Of a stretch of DNA of 64,000 nucleotides, positions 1 to 9,567 are shown piece after piece. The stretch's first letter is position 1. Each line of letters begins with the position of its first letter. The stretch comes from Ephemerocybe angulata (taxonomy: Eukaryota > Basidiomycota > Agaricomycetes > Agaricales > Psathyrellaceae), in the NCBI GenBank assembly GCA_013368325.1, contig JAACJK010000180.1, forward strand, positions 1-64,000, given 5' to 3'. The notes beneath the pieces were generated by a model. The model ran no database searches and had not been told where the DNA came from. It was given only the letters and a program-made list of their open reading frames with translations. The translations under genes were made by a program, and so were the position numbers.

Positions 1-603
1 GTCAGTTGGCTGCTGTCAATGGCTTGTATCAGTTGATGTCCGCCAATTGAGCCTTCGTTGTGGTCATAAGTAAACCCAGTGCGGGGTGTATTAATCGGAT
101 TCGGCACTTGATCGGCACATTTGCAATGCCCGCAATAGCACCACGGTCGGATGACTCGGATCTCACTTGGATCCCACACCCGGGAATGCCCGTGTGTAAT
201 TTCAATTCCCATTCGGGTGCTGGACACCTGGCGGGAATGCGCGCCGCGCGTGCTGCAAACCCGACTATGCAGCAGCCGCATGACCTATGCAATGATGCGG
301 ATGGGTTAGGTGTCTCGCGCGCCGGGCATCCCGTGCGTCGGACGCCTTGTGGCCCGACTTTAGGCCTTCAGTAGTTCTAGAGACATGATTTAGATGATAA
401 GAATATACATACGCGAATAAGAACTAAAGTATACTTTTAGAAGTGGTCTGTGAAGCACGCGGGCGGATAAAGCGCGGACGCCGAATAGCTATTCCATAGT
501 TCAGAACTATCAAACTTATTCTCCACGGACCCCACATTCCTTGATAACATGTGAGAACAAGAAGGGTGAAAGGTCCCACTCCGTAAATCTATCAAATCCT
601 GAT
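1..603. other. no supported gene
   Basis: I see no convincing exon here. Open frames on both strands have no recognisable motif and overlap one another. The stretch is rich in CGGAC/CCGAC words like those in the transposon block further in. Confidence 0.3.
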
Positions 604-1190
604 CTACGTATTTACAGTGGAGTTAGCATTAGAAGCAGCCGCGAGCCCAGACTTTAGGCTCTCGGCCCTTGAATGTGAGTACATAGCCCGATTAAGGGCA
701 TCTACAACCTTCTGAGTCAGAATGCGTGTACGCAATAGGTTCTCGTGGTGTGCAAGAGTACGCTCCTGGATTTCCACCAGATCTTGTAGATGAGCATCAA
801 GAAAACCGCTTGCGACCCGGACAGTATCGTGCGCACGCAAGTCCCAGTACCTGTTGATATTGTGATTAGCCTCCCAGATGTACAATCGTTAGATAGAAGC
901 AATAATTACCCATCGTTTAACATCTCTGCCGCAGTTTGACGAAGTGACTGTGCGGTAGAGCTCGCGCCAGTCTTCTGCACAGGAAGCCCGGCCTCTTGCA
1001 CGACCTTGCTTTCGGCCACTCGTTGAGCGGTGTCTTCAAGTTCACGATTAAAATTGACATAATTCCCTTGACGCTGTGGCGGCGTCCAGGGTGAGGCCGG
1101 TTGGACGCAAGTAGGACGTGGGTCAGGGAAAGTGGCGGCACAGGCCGGGGGTGATGTACTTGGGTTTCGTCTCTTGGATGAGTCGGAGAG
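604..1190 (-). CDS. unknown coiled-coil protein, 3' part of a gene
   Basis: Two exons join in phase. The upstream exon, reading back from about 1190 to 910, ends near a segment rich in Q, E and A (for example AQRVAESKVVQEAG). A 59-nt intron (909-851, GTAATT to CAACAG) follows. The last exon, 850-604, encodes a helical, heptad-like tail (DLVEIQERTLAHHENLL) and ends at a stop at 604. The 5' end is not resolved: the frame meets a stop just above 1190 and no clear start or acceptor was found, so this may be the remnant of a longer gene. It has no known domain. Its coiled-coil style resembles the protein at 15316-15801, but I cannot show homology. Confidence 0.4.
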
Positions 1191-1784
1191 TCGTCAAGTG
1201 CCCTGCTGAAGATATCACGGAAGGCAAACGCTGTTGTACTCTTCAGAAATCAGTATTAATATAGGAGCATTGGGAAAAGCACAGGGAGGCCGCGTACTGC
1301 ATTGCCGTCGTTTCTAAGAGCCGTTGGGTGTTCGACCTGACGGCGACGCTATCCTTCATCTCGAAGTCTGGTTATTAATAGCAAAAGCCCGAATAGGTTA
1401 ATAAAAATGCAGCGAAGACCGTAAACCGCTAACTGACCCATGTTCTCAGTCGATGCCAATCTGCTGAACAGGTTAATGAGGAGGAACCTAAGAAGATGTC
1501 GATATATTATAGGATGAGGTGAGGACTTGTGGACAATATCGGAATAAGGCGCTTCGCAAATGTGATAAATCACTAGGAGCACAGGTAGTCTTGCTCATCT
1601 TGACAGATCGAAGGCTGATAAGGATTCCTACCATCGTTTCGCTGATAAAGAGGCCATCGATATCAGTCCATCCCTGTGGCATTAACTAGCAAAATCTTTC
1701 ACGACGCTTCTAAGTTTATCTGTCACTTAAACTTGACTTCAACCTTCGACCTCTCGTCATCAAGCGCTTAGCCTCAACAAAGGA
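1191..1784. other. no supported gene
   Basis: Several overlapping minus-strand open frames are present, but none has a splice pattern or motif that supports coding. Confidence 0.3.
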
Positions 1785-2275
1785 ATGTCGAATATCCACA
1801 ACGCGGAGACGGCCAGTCCTCCATTGTCAGTTGAGGAATATCAAGAAAAGATTACCAAGCCTGCACAAACCTGCTCGATGGTGCGGAAAGTTGGACGGGA
1901 TACGCCGAATATTGGGAACAGACTCACTGCCATTATCCTGGACGCGGGTCAGTCTGATTGAGCAGAATGCAAGCATTTGTTATTAAAGAGATTCACTAAT
2001 ACATGGATTAAGTTCCAGTCCTCGAAGCTACGTACACTGTGGAAAGCGAAACTTCAAACGCTCGTTGCGCGTCGACGTTGGCTCGAGAACTTCGATTTAA
2101 ACGCCTTGAATACGGTCAGGCTTACCTGTTCATCCTTCGATTTCTCGGTCTTCCAACGCACCCCATTCTCTATGACTCTCCGGCGAGGCTTCAGAAATGC
2201 AGAGAGTACCACCAGGGCACCAAGGGAGGCGGAGATGGAAGGAGAGATTGGGACGGGAGTCGGTTAGTGCTATGA
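1785..2275 (+). CDS. small unknown protein
   Basis: The start at 1785 opens a 54-codon first exon, too short to stand out alone. A 71-nt intron (1948-2018, GTCAGT to TTCCAG) joins it in phase 1 to an exon reading VESETSNARCASTLAREL and onward to a stop at 2275. A GTTAGT at about 2264 could be a further donor, so the gene may once have continued through the minisatellite into the fragments at 3061-3640. The product is about 130 residues, charged at both ends, with one short hydrophobic stretch (QAYLFILRFLGL). I do not recognise it. Spliced continuity supports a real or recently real gene. Confidence 0.4.
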
Positions 2276-2289
2276 ATGTCGGGCCCGCA

Positions 2290-3060
2290 AACGCTGGGGC
2301 GATGGTATTATTGCAGGGCATGGCGGAAACACGGCGGTGAGGTAGGAGAGTGTCGGGTCTGTAGCGGGCGTAGGGAGTGGAGGCAAGTGGTAGCGGGTTG
2401 ATAGTCGGAGTGTCGGGAGGTCTGTCGGAGGTGTTGCGGGGTCGGAGGTGTAGCGGGCGGAGAGCGGCGGGTAGCGGGTGTTTTGCGGGGCGGAGGTGTA
2501 GCGGCGAGAGCGTGGACGCGGGTGTAGGGTGTCGGATGTCGGAGTGCGGGTGTCGGAGTGTAGCGGGCGGAGAGCGTGGACGCGGGGTTAGCGGGTTGTG
2601 GAGTGTCGGAGGTGTGGCGGGCGGAGAGCGTGGACGCGGGGGTGTAGCGGGTTGGAGTTTAGCGGGCGTCGACGTGACGCGGATGTGGGTGTTGAAGCGG
2701 GCGGAGAGCGTGACGCGGGGGTTGTAGCGGTATGGGAGGTGTAGCGGGCGTCGGACGTGATGCGAATGTCGTGCCGAACGGGAGGAAGCTGAACGCGGGG
2801 GTGTGGCGGGCGTTGGAGGCGTAGCGGATGGAGGGTGTGCGGGCGTTGGAGGTGTGGAGTGTCGCGGTCTCGGTGTTGTAGCGGGAATTGGAGGTGAGGT
2901 GTCGCGCGTGTCGGTATTGTAGCGGGCGTAGAGCATGGAAGCGGGGTTGGGCCGCCGTTAAAGGCGTAGCGGGTGTAGCGGGTGTGGGAGTGTAGCGGGC
3001 ATTGGCATGGGAGTGTGGCGGGTGTCGGTATTGGGGTAGAGGTGCTATGGGTGCTGGAGG
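2290..3060. repeat. CGG-rich degenerate minisatellite
   Basis: Imperfect units built from GTAGCGGGCGGAGAGCGTGG and TGTCGGAGTG words repeat for about 770 bp, with strong purine and G skew on the plus strand. Long open frames on both strands here (rich in TPPTP or GRGVAG) are by-products of the repeat and are not called as genes. Confidence 0.85.
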
Positions 3061-3640
3061 CACGAGTGTGGACGATGCTGTGGATGCGGATGGCGATGAC
3101 GATTTAGACCAGGATATGGGCGGCCCTAGGACCGATTCTAAGGATTCAGAACCGTCGGAAGGGCTGCTGTGAACGATGAGCAGCGGGGAAAGAAGAGGAA
3201 GCCGAGGAGTGGGTCTGGGGATGAGTTGACCGCTACCCCCAAGCCAGAGGAGACCGTGGATCCAGCTCACCCAAACAAGAAACTGAAGAACTACACAAGC
3301 CCACCTAAACAGAAGCGGCGAAGTACACAGAAAATGCCAGAGACGGTTCTCGATATCTTCGAAATACCTTGCAGGATTGTGTCGGCAAACGACCTCCATG
3401 GATCTGCTTTATCGACGGCGGATCGACCAGGCTTGCTTTAACTGTCTCCGGTCGCACAAAAGGTGCACTTACTCTAACGGTGGATGAAGGAGGAAGACGA
3501 CGTTGGAGAGCTTCCTGATGCGGTCGAGAATCATCATCATGCCAAGGGCGACGATGATATGCACCCCATGGAGGGGTGGGACTGTAAAGGTGAAAGTTCA
3601 GCGGCCGAAAGGAAGGAGAAGGAAAAGGCGAAGTGGTGAA
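3061..3640 (+). pseudogene. decayed acidic gene with Cys-cluster fragment
   Basis: Three coding-like pieces lie in different frames. The first (3050-3172) is acidic (DADGDDDLDQDMGG). The second (3169-3441) is basic and lysine-rich (KKRKPRSGSGDELT), like a nuclear localisation region. A third frame at about 3425-3480 reads CFNCLRSHKRCTYS, a C-x2-C-x6-C arrangement reminiscent of a zinc knuckle or Zn-cluster half. A further acidic piece follows at 3484-3640. Stops separate the pieces and I found no clean introns, so I read this as a broken gene, possibly continuous with 4121-5871. Identity unknown. Confidence 0.35.
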
Positions 3641-4120
3641 GGGGCCGGGTAAGCTGAAGTGAAGGCAGTGGGGGAGAAGCAGGCTAGGGCGGAAAGTTCA
3701 GGCAGCGGGCAAGGCTCTGTACCTGGAGGTCAGCCTGTAATCGACAGGAGTCTGTCAGGTGTGCCGATGGAGTCGATGTACCAGTGAGGCAGACTTTTAA
3801 ATCGGTACCTGGCCAGAGCGGAGTACAGGTACGTACAACATATCTCCTAAACTCAGAGTTGTAAAGTTGACTGACCTGAGTCTTTAATCATAGCCCAAGG
3901 TTCCAACGGCTATCGGAAGTGAAAGCATCGGGGGCAACAAAGCATTGGTGAAAGGGAAGAATAGGGAGAGCGAGCGCGTAACGCCAGCATACGAGGAGAG
4001 GCTCCGACCAACGTTAATGTGAGCATTGTCCATGTTTTCTCAGAGTTGAAGCGCACCTCCGTCTAATTCGCCGCATCTCGATAGACTGCGAGTAGATCCA
4101 CAGAGGGACCGGTAACCGAC

Positions 4121-5871
4121 ATGCATGGAGAACTCTCTGCCATGCGACGTGATATCGTTGCAATCTCGGCCCTACGAGCACAAGTCGAGAATCTGAGCAT
4201 TGGGCATGCAAATTCCGCCGCCGAGCACAAGTTGGAGATCGATACCATCCGCGAGACCGTCAGGGAGACCGTCAGGGAGACTGGCCCAATCTCGCATCGC
4301 GTAATGGAGCTGGAGAATCGCATCGCGAGCCAGGATGGTAATGAAGGGGTACTGGCACGATTGTCGAACCTCGAAAGGGAGGTTGAGCAGAATGGGAGAC
4401 GGCTTGGAGAGATGGAGCGGCGGGTAGAGGGATACTTTGGCATGAGGAAGGACGGTGAGGTCCTTGCGAAGTTGGAGGGCTTAGAGAATGTGGTTCAGGA
4501 CTCGACCGTATCTGGGGTGCAGGACTTCAAGGTCTTGTTGGCCAACTGGGTGTGTATTGGAGCAGCACAGGCTCGAAACCGCGGAAACCATTCAAGTTAC
4601 TTTGGAGAAGGTGTGAAAGACTCGCTTCGACAAGACCTTTTGCAGATGACGCCTAACGAGCCAGGTCGTATTTGGCACCAGGGATCGGCAAGCGTAGCAA
4701 GGGGAGAGTGCGAGGGCAGGCCCGTTGCCATTGACTAGAGGACGTGGTATTGAGGATGTGGCCTCGAGACGGCAGGGTATCTAACAGTGAAGCGGCACAC
4801 CCCAGCTCCAACATCCCTCAACCATGCCCATGGGTTGGAATGTCGACTCACAACGTGCCCGATTGCCAGGATCCAATGCTCGACGGGCATGGTTGTAGGT
4901 GGAGGGATAATCGGGCCCGACTTTCCTGGATCTTATCGGATGAGCGGGGATTCTGAGGGCCCGCGTCGGCCCGACTCTTATCCGGCAGCATCAGTTTCGA
5001 CCCACGGTAGTCATATGTCGAGAGGCGGACTGGATATGTCGGGTCGAGATGTCGGGAGCGTCCCTAGTGTCGGTCAAGGATCGGGTGGAGGCATGGATGA
5101 TCGGGTGGAATCAAGTCGGGGAGGGTTAGATGCGGAAGGAGCATATATGCACAGTGGCGGGGTTGGGATGGGGTTATTCACTCCAGGTAGTTCTGGCGGG
5201 GCCCTTGGTACAAGCGGGGTATCAGGATTCCGAAACAGTGGAACTGGGACACCTTCAGTGAGCTTCAATGGTGGTGTGGCGAATCGCCAACATGGGGATG
5301 AGCCGTTTGATCCATTTTCCACTTCTATGCGCGCGTTTGGTCCCGCCAGCCATGTCGGGACGTCGGGCTTTGGGATGCCGAGGAATGGGCCCACTGCGGG
5401 TCTGACAGAGGGTCAGATTACCGCCGGCAGTGTATCCGTGGCTGGTCAGAGTTATGCTGATCAGTATCAGGATACGGTGGCTACTGGGTTGGGAGTCCCA
5501 GGAGGCGGGGCACAATCCACCGCTCAAGGTGCAGCCCAGGGGGTCGGCTCTTACCTCGATGGTCAAGGTACTATTTCTAGGCCCTCTCTAAAGTTCAGTC
5601 ACTAATTTACCGACATTTCTTTCCAGAAATTTCATGGACTGGCAGTGTGCCATCCAATGTAAGAAACTCTTGGTCTGCGGATAACTCGCCTCTTACGACG
5701 ATCTCCGATGTTCCCGCGGATAATCTAGATATTCCAACACTCCCCGCACCTGCAGATAACCCTCCCGCCAGGACAGGGCGCTACCAGGCGAGACCACGCC
5801 CACCGCCTGGAAGAATACAGCCAGGCAGGGCTGTAAACTTGAAGGATAGGCCCGAGGCCCCCGCGCCGTAG
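4121..5871 (+). CDS. unknown coiled-coil / Gly-Ser-rich protein
   Basis: The first part (4121-4738) is strongly heptad-patterned (ALRAQVENLSIGHANSAAEH, then LSNLEREVEQNGRRLGEMER), a typical coiled coil. The second part is an open frame (within 4787-5567) rich in Gly, Ser and Met, then a 59-nt intron (5568-5626, GTACTA to TTCCAG with a CTAAT branch site) and a final exon to a stop at 5871 rich in Pro and Asp. The junction between the coiled coil and the Gly/Ser part (about 4700-4900) is unresolved; an acceptor-like TTGTAG at about 4898 is one candidate. I know no family with this order. Low-complexity content and the decayed neighbour suggest a transposon-associated or fast-evolving gene. Confidence 0.4.
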
Positions 5872-6372
5872 TTGTCTCATTTTTTCTACATATGTTCTAC
5901 TCCTGTGTGTTGCACGTCACGATTATTAATGATTTCTTTGTTCTCTTCTAATGATTGTGATTGAACATCCTCGCACGTTTGGCGGCTAGTCCAGTCCATT
6001 CACCAATCCACCAGGTCAGTTGTCTACGCAAAGGGTCCTGCAATTTATTTCGAAATATTTGTGTGTATGGTGTATGCATTAATCTAATTATCGTGATTTT
6101 GGCACATATATCATTGAAGCAGTTTTAAAAAAACCACGCTGAGGGAGTCGGGACATGCTCAGGCTTGGTAAGCAGCGGGGCTCGGAACTTGCTTACAAAT
6201 TCTGGAATCCGGTTGGGATACCTTGCTCTTGCCTGAACTTGTACGCGATCTCGCGCCCTACAACAACAATTCAAGTTGCTCTTGTATCTACCTTTGGTGC
6301 GTGGTAAATAAATAAATAAATCCTAAGAAACCTCTTAAGATATTGTACAGGTAAGTTAAAATTCCCGAGGGC
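5872..6372. other. intergenic, no gene seen
   Basis: AT-richer spacer with a short AAAT tandem run near 6307-6325. It separates the plus-strand gene ending at 5871 from the minus-strand transposon block. I looked for transposon termini here and found no convincing terminal inverted repeat. Confidence 0.4.
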
Positions 6373-6969
6373 CTATGTACCGTATCGTTGAACCTTTTTT
6401 GACACTCGCTTACCTGTCCTTCCGACTGCCTCAGCCACCCTCAACAACTCTCTCTCCTCCGCGTTTAACCTCCTTCCACCCTGTTCACCAGAGGTACCCG
6501 GCTCCCCTTCCACATCAGTTTGCTTACTCGAACTGCCCGTCTTGGTGGGCTTAGGGCGGGGACGCGGTTTTGCAGCTGGTGCCTTCCCCGATGGACCGCT
6601 CCCTGCTGGACTGTCTGTGGTGGGTTCGACGGCTGGTGGCAATGAGGTGGGAATTGCAGCAATCCCTGCTGCACGAGTAGCTGCAAGCACCCGGGCAACT
6701 TCCCTATCTACCAGCTCTTGGAAGAGGCCCACTGTAGATTCCACATTTGCAGGAGGGGGTGCGATATGAGTCGGGGTTGGGTGTGTCGGGTGTGCGTTGT
6801 CAGTAGTCCAAGTTGGGTGAGGGCTAGGCAAATCCTCGCCCGCATTTGTTGTGGCTTCAGGATGTGCGGGAATGGCGGGACTCTGTGTCGGATGAGGGGG
6901 TTGGAGCAACGCCACCATGGCGGTGTGTGTCGGGTTCGGATCAGCAAGTGTCTGCATCGCAGGGCTCAT
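6373..6969 (-). pseudogene. displaced C-terminal tail of KDZ accessory gene
   Basis: An open frame of 198 codons, Pro/Ala-rich at first, then coding-like (LFQELVDREVARVLAATRAA) and ending in a basic stretch (GRTGKRVSKKVQRYGT). It lies directly downstream of the accessory gene that stops at 7218, beyond the 89-bp tandem repeats, and is in a different frame. I infer that it was the original C-terminus and that repeat copies of a length not divisible by three pushed it out of frame. An undetected intron across the repeats is the alternative. Confidence 0.4.
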
Positions 6970-6993
6970 CGGGTCGGGTATGGATCTGCGGGT

Positions 6994-7345
6994 GTCTCAG
7001 TCGGAACACCCATGGGTGTCGACTGTGTCTGCGCGGGTATCAGAGTCAGACGATGGGTGTCGGGTGTCGACTGTGGATAAGTGTCGGGCGTCGGAACACC
7101 CATGGGTGTCGACTGTGTCTGCGTGGGTATCAGAGTCGGATGATGGGTATGGGTGTCGACTGTGGATAAGTGTCGGGCGTCGGAACACCCATGGGTGTCG
7201 ACTGTGTCTGCGTGGTATCAGAGTCGGATGATGGGTATTGGGTGTTGACTGTGGATGGCAGGTATCGGAGTCGGACGATAAGTGTCGGGTGTCGGGGCAT
7301 CCATGGGTGTCGCCTGTGTCTGCGCGGGTGCCTCAGTCGGACGAT
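6994..7345. repeat. 89-bp tandem repeat, about four copies
   Basis: Units beginning GTGTCGGGCGTCGGAACACC start at 7081 and 7170 (89 bp apart), with a longer diverged copy from 7170 to about 7281, a partial copy from 7282 and another partial copy upstream from about 6994. Each contains ACCCATGGGTGTCGACTGTG. The 89-bp period is not a multiple of three, so each unit shifts the reading frame of the overlapping minus-strand gene. Confidence 0.85.
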
Positions 7346-9460
7346 GTGGGGGCGATTGCAGCATGAGGTTCGACGCTGCCTCCACCAATCCACCCGTACC
7401 TGTGTGAGCGTGGATAAGGAGGGTTCTAAAATCCGGGGATATAAGTAAAATGTCCTGCGTTTGGTGGGTCTCGCCTACCTTGCGTCCTCTGACTCCGACT
7501 GCCCGATACAACCTTAGGAGGAGTGCTGGCATGGAAATCTATGAATATGGTGTTCAGTGTCACTGTGGCCTCCCTAATTAAAAGAATGACATACCATCAA
7601 CATTGTCGTTGTCGGCCCCTCCTGCGACCACACCCTCCGACCCCTCATCCACTTCGCTATCAACCATTTTACCACCTTTACCCCTCCCCTTGCCCTTCTT
7701 CGTGACCTTGCTCCCTTTCCTGCCCTGAATCCCAGAGTTCTTGACTTTCCCTCCCGTATCCTTCTTCCGTTCTCTCGGGAGATCACTCTCACTGTCCTCT
7801 GAGTCCGACAGATCAATCTTTACCTTCGGTTTCCTTCCCCGATGACGCCTTGGGAGCGCATCCCGATCGGACTCTGACTCTCCGGTACTCCCACCGCCCG
7901 AGTTCTGGCATAGCTCCCGAGGCTCTCGAGGTGCATATTGTCCGTCCGCTACCAAGTAGTTGTGGAATTGCAATGGAATGAGTCCATCTTTTTGTCGACC
8001 ATACCAGTACAGCAATATTTCCTTTGCTCGTGACACTCGGATTTTATTGGGCTCATTGAGTTGGCCAAGATGATCGGGGAAGTATTCTTTATCGATGAAT
8101 TGGCGGAGATGGAGGGAGAGGGCGGTCCAGGGTGGGTGTGCAAGACTAGACGTGCTCTTTACACCACGCGCACAGGCTGGGTGAAGGTTGAGAATATTAT
8201 TAATATAATAAACAGAATATACGCACCATAGCAGCCCAGTACAAATGCTCGGATCAGCTTCACATAATACTTATTTGGCGTAAGGCGGGGCGGAATGACT
8301 TTCGGATCGGGAAGCACTGGCTCCCCATACTCATTAACCTTGAGGACAACTTCCCCCAGTTCCTTCCCAAAGGTTTCCTCATTCCGAGCCAGCTTTGCAA
8401 CAAACATACCATACTGGCCTTCTGGATCATGCTTCTCCCACCATCCCTTTGCCCCAGATTTAAATGTTTTCCCCCCGTCAATCTTATTATTGAAGTCCAT
8501 TGTACCTTTGTATAATCATGTCAATCAAATACCCGAGAAGGTAAAGATATAGTATACGTACTGACACAGAGTCGTCCCGTGGTGTCATGGTAGCTGACAA
8601 GGCTGACCATTCTGACGCCCATCTGGTGATAGATGTCACGGCTAAACTGCGAAAGAGTTTCGGATAGCTTTTCCTCGGCAAGTCTATGCAATATGTCAGT
8701 ATGGGCCTGTGATTTTGGACAAAAGAACTTGCCTTCGCTTCTCGTCCTCGTTTGGCCCGCGTTCTCGCCACTCAATTGCCATTTCCTGGTACTTCTGTTT
8801 CTCATCATCATCCAAAGCTCCCCATTCCATACCGAGGGCTTTCTGAAAGAAGTTGAATGGTTTCGGAGGCTTCTTAGGGTCTGTACTGTCGACCTCCGGT
8901 GTTTCCGACTCTTGATCACCCGCCGCATCAATTTCGGCAGGCTCAATGTCAACGTCGGAGGCATGCACACCCACAGCCTCTGCGTATAGCTCAGCCTGTC
9001 TCCCCAGAACCAACCCAATATTCTCCTTGTAGAACACCTGCCTCGGAACCCACTGAATGCCCCACCGAATTTCATCCTTCCTAGATCGCGCGCGTTGCGC
9101 ATACCACGTGCGCACATTCTAGATGAAGAAGGTGATTAGATATATTGGGAAGCCGGATCACAAGTCGGACAGTCGGACCTCATTCACTGCAGCCTTGTCC
9201 TCTTTACTGCAGGGTCGACCACCCGCTTCCATATCCTTAATGAATTTGGTGTATGTAGCTTGCGCAAGCTCCTTCCGGAGCTTGTGGGGTGAGTAGCGGT
9301 ATGTCTCCCTGGTTTCTTGGAGATATTTGAGCTGATCGGGGGAGAAGTGGCTGTCGAGAGAAGGCCGTTTCGACTTTGGGCCATCCGCATTGTCTGGCTG
9401 CTCAGTTGATGTGTCCGAATGATCGTCGGAGGATAATTTGGAAGAGTCGTTCGGAGGCAT
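7218..9460 (-). CDS. KDZ-element accessory protein, HMG-box-like
   Basis: Seven exons join in consistent phase: 9460-9179, 9118-8733, 8683-8562, 8505-8227, 8176-7595, 7538-7479 and 7399-7218, giving 630 residues. The intron at 8732-8684 begins GCAAGT, a GC-AG intron. The N-terminal third is charged (SPDQLKYLQETRETYRYSPH). Exon 2 contains WYAQRARSR and a segment KPFNFFQKALGMEWGALDDD followed by KQKYQEMAIEW, which has the spacing of HMG-box helices but is too diverged to be certain. The C-terminal part is low-complexity, acidic then lysine-rich. Proteins of this general layout sit beside KDZ transposases in mushrooms as I recall, and it shares a 107-bp divergent promoter with the transposase here. 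The stop falls inside the tandem repeat, so the tail is probably truncated. Likely role: DNA-binding helper of transposition (inference). Confidence 0.65.
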
Positions 9461-9567
9461 GTTGAAAGAATTATGGAGAAATCGGGGATAAACACACGGG
9501 TTACAGAAGCAATTGTGGGTTCCTGGAGATTACAATCCAGTGGTATCCATCCCTTTTATACTCCACA
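9461..9567. promoter_or_regulatory. bidirectional promoter of the KDZ block
   Basis: Only 107 bp separate the start codons of the divergent accessory gene and transposase. A TTTATA box at about 9553-9558 lies 10 bp before the first ATG of the transposase. That makes the downstream ATG at 9610 a credible true start, because transcription would begin roughly 25-35 bp after the box. Confidence 0.45.

Noticed and set aside
2130..3399. Long minus-strand frames of 268 and 246 codons
   Set aside because: They lie within the GC-rich minisatellite and translate to Pro/Thr/His repeats; a product of composition, not a gene.
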